Of a stretch of DNA of 64,000 nucleotides, positions 57,896-64,000 are shown piece by piece. This DNA comes from Cydia pomonella (lineage: Eukaryota; Arthropoda; Insecta; Lepidoptera; Tortricidae): assembly GCF_033807575.1 (NCBI RefSeq), contig NC_084717.1, forward strand, positions 3,659,692 through 3,723,691, read 5' to 3'. The translations under genes and the position numbers were made by a program. The first letter of the stretch is position 1. Every line of letters starts with the position of its first letter. Under the pieces are notes generated by a model. It had not been told where the DNA came from. It ran no database searches and worked only from the letters and a program-made list of their open reading frames with translations.

Positions 57896-58184
57896 CTTTC
57901 ATAACAATTGAAATGACTAATTCCATATTGTGTTTTATATGGAAGAGACAATTTAATGCAATTTTCCGAATATTTGTTCATTTCCCATAATATGAACAAT
58001 ACGGTATAAAGCAATTTAATATTCCATTAAAATCGATAATGACGATAGTGCATATCGTGACCATCAATAAAACTGATTAGCAATTTGTTTATTATGCCTC
58101 TGAATTATATTGTTTTGTTTACCAGTCTGAATTTGGAGATGCTTAAAATTATTTTGACCAAATATCCAACACTTGACGCAGCTG

Positions 58185-58330
58185 CTGGAAACCACCAATA
58201 TCTTCAGCAGTGCCATCAAAATGGACTGTGGTGTCGTTAAACTACAACAATAACTGCTGAGCGGACTCTCCTGGGAATTTGCAAATAAGTACAGCCAGGG
58301 GTATAAGATTGCTGTAGAATGACCCAATCA
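58185..58330 (-). mobile_element. Second copy of the 28.5-kb MITE family
   Basis: On the minus strand the sequence from 58326 reads gggtcattctacagcaatct and continues cccaggagagtccgct, paralleling 28477-28550. The second arm is degraded. It explains the 87-codon minus-strand ORF here, which is not a gene. Confidence 0.55.
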
Positions 58331-59207
58331 ATTGATTATAATCAATCGCAAACAAAATTAGTTATTTTATTCAGTGATTTCAGTAGGTATATAATGTCAG
58401 ACATGTCAACAAATCAAAGCAGAAAAATACAAATATATTATACACATTTAGGGTTCCGTCCCTCAAAAAGAAAAAAACGAAACCCTTACAGGATCACTTT
58501 TAAAGATAAAGATAGTTTATTATCCAAGTAGGCATATTACAATGCGATTATGAACGTCAAATAAAGCTACACCGGCTCTAACCCTACACCTCTGACCCGA
58601 AAATAATTATATCCCCCCTCAATTGAAGGAGGGTATCCCAATATGGACCGGCAAGAAACTCGGCGGCATCTTTTCAAAACATTACATCTTATAATTAACA
58701 TGCATTAAATTAGAAAAAAAAAAATTGTTGTCCGTCGCACTGTCAAGACCCTTTATCTCCGGAACGCGTGGAGGTATCGAGTTGATTGAAAAAGATATAT
58801 TACAGAAGAATAAATAAGAATATAATATATGAAGAATAAAGCTTGATAAAAACTTCTAAGTTGACCTAGAAAAGAAACAGCCGTTTATGCCGCAAAAAAA
58901 AACGTATATTTTGACACTCAGGGGAATCAAAAGTTATAGGGTATTTGATTTAGTTTAGTATTTGTACAGTTACTGTTATACCTCTGTATATATCAATTGT
59001 GTAAATAAATGCATTAATTCTTAAATGAATCTGCGCTTACTGGCTTATAGTTCGTGTCATCCACGATGACGCGCGGATTTGCCAAATCTAACCTTTAATA
59101 ACATGACTATTTTATTGTTTAAAATAACACGATCTATAAATTATTACAGACATTTCTTGTCGAAAGAAAATTTCATTATCTGTTAAAGTTTTCATGAAGA
59201 TACACAG

Positions 59208-59437
59208 TATGGAAGGTAGAGGTAAGGAATGAAATCTCCGTGTACCAAAAAGTGTCCATCAAAAAAACCTTAAATAGGTGGCGCTACAATACCTAGAATA
59301 CTCGAAAAAATAAACTACTCTAACCTACTCTAGCGCTACTCTGGAGAGATTTGGAACTATTATTTATAGCTGACAGCTGAACACTTTTGCAACAGTTCTG
59401 CCTATGGAGATTTCATTCCTTACCTCTACCTTCCATA
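59208..59437 (+). mobile_element. hAT-type MITE, family M, intact copy
   Basis: 230 bp with TATGGAAGG...CCTTCCATA ends and an exact 8-bp target duplication ATACACAG (59200-59207, 59438-59445). The inner sequence (aggtggcgctacaatacc, gagagatttggaactatt) is shared with the other two copies. It shows the uninterrupted version of the site hit by the LTR element (ctatggagatttc). Confidence 0.85.
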
Positions 59438-60197
59438 ATACACAGATTTTATATTTAATGATTTTAATATATGATGTAATCACTGCCTCTTATTGGAGTT
59501 GTCAGTGAGTCAGTACCTAACTTGCACAAGTCATATCAATGTCATATCAAATCATAACAATAACAAATTACGTTCAAATTTAGGTTTTCCTGTTGATCCC
59601 AAAATGGCAAAGTCGTCTGGAGATTTTTTTTGCTCATTGATATTGTTTACAGTATAATATGTAGCTTATTATGCAGTGAACTAATGTTTCAAGTGTACTA
59701 ATGAGGAATTAATATTGAAACTTGTTTAACCACACTTTAGTCAACACCCGTCATTACATCGTGGCTATTTGTAATGTCCAGCTATCACTTAACCTGAAAG
59801 CAACTACCGAATAACGTTATGAGCACACTTTTGATATTGGCGAAATCATCATAAATTTGATGGAACCATTTTTTAAAGACGTTGAAATGCTTTCCATTCA
59901 AACGTTCTCGATTTTTTCCGTGATGCACTTTGGCCCTAGATATTTTTTTTTATATGAGTTGTCGCGAACGTATTGCGAACCGGCTAATATTTGCCAACGT
60001 TATGGAGTAGATGGCGCTACAGCTTATGGAGAACGGAAAATATTTAGAAGTGGAAAAACATTTTCTCTTTTCGTATGGACTATGGACGATCACGTGCTAT
60101 TTATACTTACCTCTTAATAAAATTATTTATATCATGTTCTCGTTTTTGGTACACTTTCTGAATAAAATAAAACCGTATAACTTTAAAAAAAAATACC

Positions 60198-60420
60198 TTA
60201 ATTTTTTTTATGATTTATGACGGATACACGTTTCAACACGGTACCGCCCATAATTATGTTTACGATTTTCCTCCCAACAATAACTTCCAATATGGCGGTT
60301 ATTGTCGATCTCAAACGTTCACACCTGGAAATAACGTCTTCAGAGCCCATAAAAATATACCCACTTTTGTTACCTACCAAACATATTATACCGCGTTAGT
60401 TTCATTTGAAAGTTGATTTT
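60198..60420. other. Unresolved ORF cluster
   Basis: Four frames on both strands are open for 60 or more codons over the same 200 bp. On the minus strand a possible exon starts after ttatttccag and reads CERLRSTITAILEVIVGRK to a stop at 60198; another minus frame reads YGRYRVETCI, reminiscent of a DUF1091 C-terminus. None is convincing. Confidence 0.25.
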
Positions 60421-60599
60421 TGTGTACTAAGAATAGAGTTGATTTTGGAACAGTTAAAGTGAGTAAGATACGAGATTTAAAAAGTTTACGGTGCGTATGT
60501 CGTCGGATGTCGCTTGTAGGTAGCTAAGTAAGTTTATGGAGTAGAAAGGACTAGATGTGGCTTGAGGATATTATTTTATACTTTGTCTGCTTTAGTCTT

Positions 60600-61282
60600 A
60601 ATTTCAGATCTCTCGTACCAAAAAGTAAAAGGTACAAAAAGGAATCCTTATGGTGCGACCCTTTCCGTCCGTCCGTCCGTCCGTCTATCAGTCACATCGC
60701 TAAATATTTCGAGCACTCGAGCACTTAATGATGACTAGAATGGTAATGATTTGAAATTTGGAATAGTTATGAACAACGCTAACCCAGACACGTTGAAAGA
60801 TTTTTTTTATTAACTATAGAAAATACCCAATATAAAGAGCGGGCAAAATTTCAAAGTCTAGACTATGGAAGGTAGAGGCAAGGAACAGAAACTCCTTAGG
60901 CAGAATTGTTGCAAGTGTCTAGCTATCAGCTATAAATAATAGTTCCAAATCTCTCCAGAGTAGCGCTAGAGTAGCTAAGAACGTAGGCGTTATTGACGGA
61001 GTGAAGTACGCTGTCCATGATTAGATTTTTTTCACAAGTATTCTAGGTATTGTAGCGCCACCTATTTATGGTTTTTTGTCGGACATTTTTTGGTATATGG
61101 AGATTCTGTTCCTTGCATAGTCTAGACTAGGTCAAGTGGAGTATCATTTGAAAGAGCTCAGATTGCACATTCCAAAGCCAATAGATGGCGCTGTACACAA
61201 TTATACTACACGAGAAAATTCAAAGTTTGTACGGAACCCTCGGTGCGCGAGTAAAACGAACTCGCACTTGACCGGTTTTTTT
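60600..61282 (+). repeat. Family F repeat split by a family M MITE
   Basis: Left part with cgtccgtccgtccgtccgtc (60668-60690) up to 60863. Right part 61128-61282 ends acggaaccctcggtgcgcga ... ctcgcacttgaccggttttt. The MITE occupies 60864-61119. Confidence 0.65.
60864..61119 (-). mobile_element. hAT-type MITE, family M, inserted in another repeat
   Basis: 256 bp, reversed relative to the 59.2-kb copy, flanked by the exact 8-bp duplication GTCTAGAC (60856-60863, 61120-61127). It splits a copy of the ggttccgta repeat (60600-60863 and 61128-61282). Confidence 0.83.
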
Positions 61283-61618
61283 GGTGAATAAAACGTATAG
61301 TGTATTTCCACTCATTTTGTGAGAAAAGGAATAATAAAAACCCCCCTCCCTCCTTCCCTTTATTCGACAAGCCCCAAGCAAACCCGTTTTCAAACGACTA
61401 CTTCGCAAGCATCTTCTGTCAGAAGAACTTAAATAAGGTTCACCATCATGTATATGTACAGAATTATATGTATTAGTCTATCTTTTATACATTATATAAG
61501 TAGTAGTTATTACCTATTTATATATTTTTAATATTATTTGACTTCACGTTTAATTTTTTCCTTATTATTTGTTATTATTTTTTCCTGCACCAACATACAC
61601 AAATGTCTCTGTTTGACC

Positions 61619-61725
61619 CAATGGTTGACTGGTAGAGAATGCCTTTTGGCATTAAGTTCGCCATTTGTAAATTTTTCTTTATGTGTGCAATAAAGTTTAA
61701 ATAAATAAATATAAATAAAAAAAGG
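61619..61725 (+). repeat. 3' tail of a non-LTR retrotransposon
   Basis: ggttgactggtagagaatgc ... ttttggcattaagttcgcc ... tgtgcaataaagtttaaata then aaataaatataaataaa. It has the same layout as the 50.0-kb tail. Confidence 0.62.
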
Positions 61726-61739
61726 AAAGGTCTGTAAAG

Positions 61740-61817
61740 ACATACCGTTGACGGAATAGGAATTGCCGGCCTTGTGGACATATTGTAAAATGGCCACGTT
61801 TCGCTCAGCCTTTATAT
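61740..61817 (-). promoter_or_regulatory. Candidate promoter and short first exon
   Basis: TATATAAAG on the minus strand (61809-61817), an ATG at 61781 with 12 codons (MSTRPAIPIPST) and a GTATGT donor at 61745-61740. In another frame it reads NVAILQYVHKAGNSYSVNG. No downstream exon is firmly joined to it. Confidence 0.25.
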
Positions 61818-63055
61818 ATTACACTCGGTCGAAAATTCCTTATTTTCCGGCCTAGGTAGGTCGTTTCTTTTTTCGGGAGCGTTACATGCATATTGCCAAC
61901 CCTGTCTAACCCATAATATAAATGTATTATTAATATTAATACATTTCTAGATAAATATACATCTTAGCAAAGCTTGCGGGAAAGCTCTTCTGAGCTTCAA
62001 GTCTGGCAGAAGATTTTATATTGATAAGGGAAAATTTTATTTATATTAAAATCTTCGTTAAAATAAGTATATAATATTATTTGCGACTGCCTAAGAAAAA
62101 AATACTTATCGTCAGGCTCGGGCGACAACAAAAACTCACTTATTACCACCACAAGTCCATAGCCATAGTAAACCGTACGAGGACTAAAATAAGGTCGGTT
62201 TTTGTTTAGTTATTTTTAGTTATTAGTCAGTTTTGCTTGTTACCTCACGTTATGACATAAGCATCAGTGGCAATCATCATCATCAGTCACAAGAAAACGT
62301 TCATAAACCCAACAACTACGTTTTTTTTAATATTCATTATCATAACTTTTATTTCATAATTAATTCGATAAAGGTACACGGGAAACGCACACTTTAACTA
62401 AAAGTTGTAATTATATTGACTAATATTGACAAATAATTATACATACACCATTTTAGGCTTTCCGTTATCGCGTTCCTAATGGAGTTAAAATTAGGTCCAT
62501 TTTTATCACAGCGTTTTTATTACTATAAATAAGCCATACAACACAATGAAATTGTCGCAATAGCAACCTGTACTCGTACCACGCGACCAAAACGTCGTAA
62601 GCGCCGTTAAATTCATGGCGCTTACGCGTTTAGGTCGCGAGATTCACGCTCCGCTTCTATGGTTTGTTGTCAAAACAACAACTCATGGCGCAAAATACTG
62701 GTTCTCTGTGCCGGTACTATACATAATTCTATGTATATATATATATATTTTTTTTTTTATTTATTTAGGATCACCAACAGACAATACATCAGAGAAAAAA
62801 TAATCTGTAGCTTACATAACATTAAGGGTAGATGTTTGTCCAATTATAGGTAACCACAGCTTATTCCAGTATCTTAGGATGAACAATATAAGTACAGTAA
62901 GACATTTAGACTTAAGCTATTAATAAATAAAATTTAACTAAAATTAAAATTTAACAAACTTCAAAAGAATACTTAGCAGGAAATTATGTTAATTGAAAAT
63001 ATATTACTAATATAATTAAACGTTTATACGTAGATATCATCAATAACTCACGAAA

Positions 63056-63157
63056 AAATATTTGTGATAAACACACAAATAAATGCCTAGGATTTGAACC
63101 CGGAACCTCCTGATCTGTAGTCAAGCTCACTATCCACTAGGCTAGGACTCCGTCGGA
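63056..63157 (-). mobile_element. SINE head fragment (SINE-1 type)
   Basis: The minus strand reads cctagtggatagtgagcttg then gggttcaaatcctaggcatt and tttgtgtgtttatcac, the head and start of body of SINE-1. Confidence 0.58.
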
Positions 63158-63809
63158 GGTATTCTGCTACTAGTTTTTAGGTTAAATGATAGATTTCGAT
63201 TTATTTATTTCATAATATTAAATTGCAATATTAATTATTTTAAGCTAATCTATATGAATTTATATTATGATCGTCAAGTATTTATTAAGTAATGTAAATA
63301 CAGAAAAAAGAATCACCAAATATCATTAGCAAAATAAATTCATCACAAATATTGCCATGTTGATAATAATATATATTTTTCGGTACCTATGACAACTTTG
63401 CAATTTTCAAGTTACTATTTTCGTCCTCAATACAAAATAATATTTACGCCAAATACATTCCCGTAAGCGTATTTACGAGAAAAACCGTTTATAATAACGT
63501 CTCGAGTCTGTTTATGCTCGCTCTAATATAATTTGCTCTTCAGTTGAGCACCCAATATGTCTGGGTAGGGCTTAAGTGTTCCGTAGAACGCTGGAGTGTT
63601 AGGGGTGTTCTGGTTATGGGAATATTGCCGAAAGCACGGAATAAATAATAGTACTACCGATACCGTACAGAAACGACACTTCCTACAAAACTGAAGTTTG
63701 ACAGCGATTCAGGGACGAATCATGTTATCCCTTTCTAACGTATGGCACTATCCCTTTTGGCTATTTAGGGTTGTCAAATTTCAAGTCATTATATATACTT
63801 TTTTTTTTT

Positions 63810-63925
63810 TTACTACGTCGGTGGCAAACAAGCATACGGCCCGCCTGATGATAAGCAGTCTCCGTAGCCTATGTACGCCTGCAACTCCAGAGGAGTTACA
63901 TGAGCGTTGCCGACCTAAACCCCCC
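63810..63925 (+). repeat. Family E repeat fragment
   Basis: Follows a T run: actacgtcggtggcaaacaa gcatacggcccgcctgatg ... gagcgttgccgacctaaac. Confidence 0.6.
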
Positions 63926-64000
63926 CTCCCCCTCGTTGAGCTATCTATCTGTGTGTGGTAAAGGGACGTCAAGTTGTGCCAATCCTAATAATTGCTCGTA

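Larger units (their letters stand above)
61283..64000. other. Intergenic DNA with repeats
   Basis: Apart from the LINE tail, the SINE head, the family E repeat and the candidate first exon, no gene is visible. A gacgagg-type CpG-poor AT-rich background with (at)n near 62735. Confidence 0.45.

Noticed and set aside
59857..60117. 86-codon plus ORF
   Set aside because: Opposite-strand frames are as good; includes a tagatggcgctac segment common in repeats here. No motif seen.

Overview
Eukaryotic, intron-containing, AT-rich DNA that looks like an insect and most probably a lepidopteran (inference: dense tRNA-headed SINEs of two families, non-LTR retrotransposon tails, many short palindromic DNA elements, and host exons separated by introns of a few hundred bases). 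I find no bacterial operons, rRNA genes, stand-alone tRNA genes or CRISPR arrays.

Two host genes can be supported. (1) On the plus strand, 26075-28306 holds the last four coding exons of an LPGAT1-type lysophospholipid acyltransferase. All splice phases agree, the FPEGG motif is present, and poly(A) signals follow near 28460. The 5' exons with the HX4D motif were not found in the window. The intron after the FPEGG exon carries two degenerate tandem copies of that exon. (2) On the minus strand, 57843-54136 holds a complete four-exon gene for a secreted 183-residue protein resembling the insect DUF1091 (MD-2-like) family, with a TATA box and an overlapping poly(A) signal. A third locus on the minus strand (about 59.8-61.8 kb) has suggestive pieces only.

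The rest is mobile DNA. 1-26 kb: no recognised exon; palindromic MITEs (clusters at 6.3-6.6, 10.4-11.5 and 13.2-15.3 kb), SINEs at 0.56, 11.7, 16.4-17.0, 18.6 and 23.8 kb, LINE fragments (9.8, 17.1, 18.6-19.0, 21.3 kb) and a dead mariner-type transposon (22.06-23.42 kb). 28.5-33.8 kb: MITEs and unassigned DNA. 33.8-45.7 kb: an 11.65-kb LTR element with 3.29-kb, almost identical LTRs and an internal domain with no meaningful coding capacity (LARD-like), inserted with a 4-bp target duplication into a hAT-type MITE whose own 8-bp duplication still flanks the pair. 45.7-54 kb: nested MITEs, SINE and LINE remnants. 58-64 kb: two more copies of the interrupted MITE family, a LINE 3' tail and other repeats.

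The best candidates for something undescribed are the non-coding giant-LTR element, with PPT-like motifs repeated inside it, and the decayed exon triplication in the acyltransferase gene. All family names come from pattern recognition by eye; no search was run.
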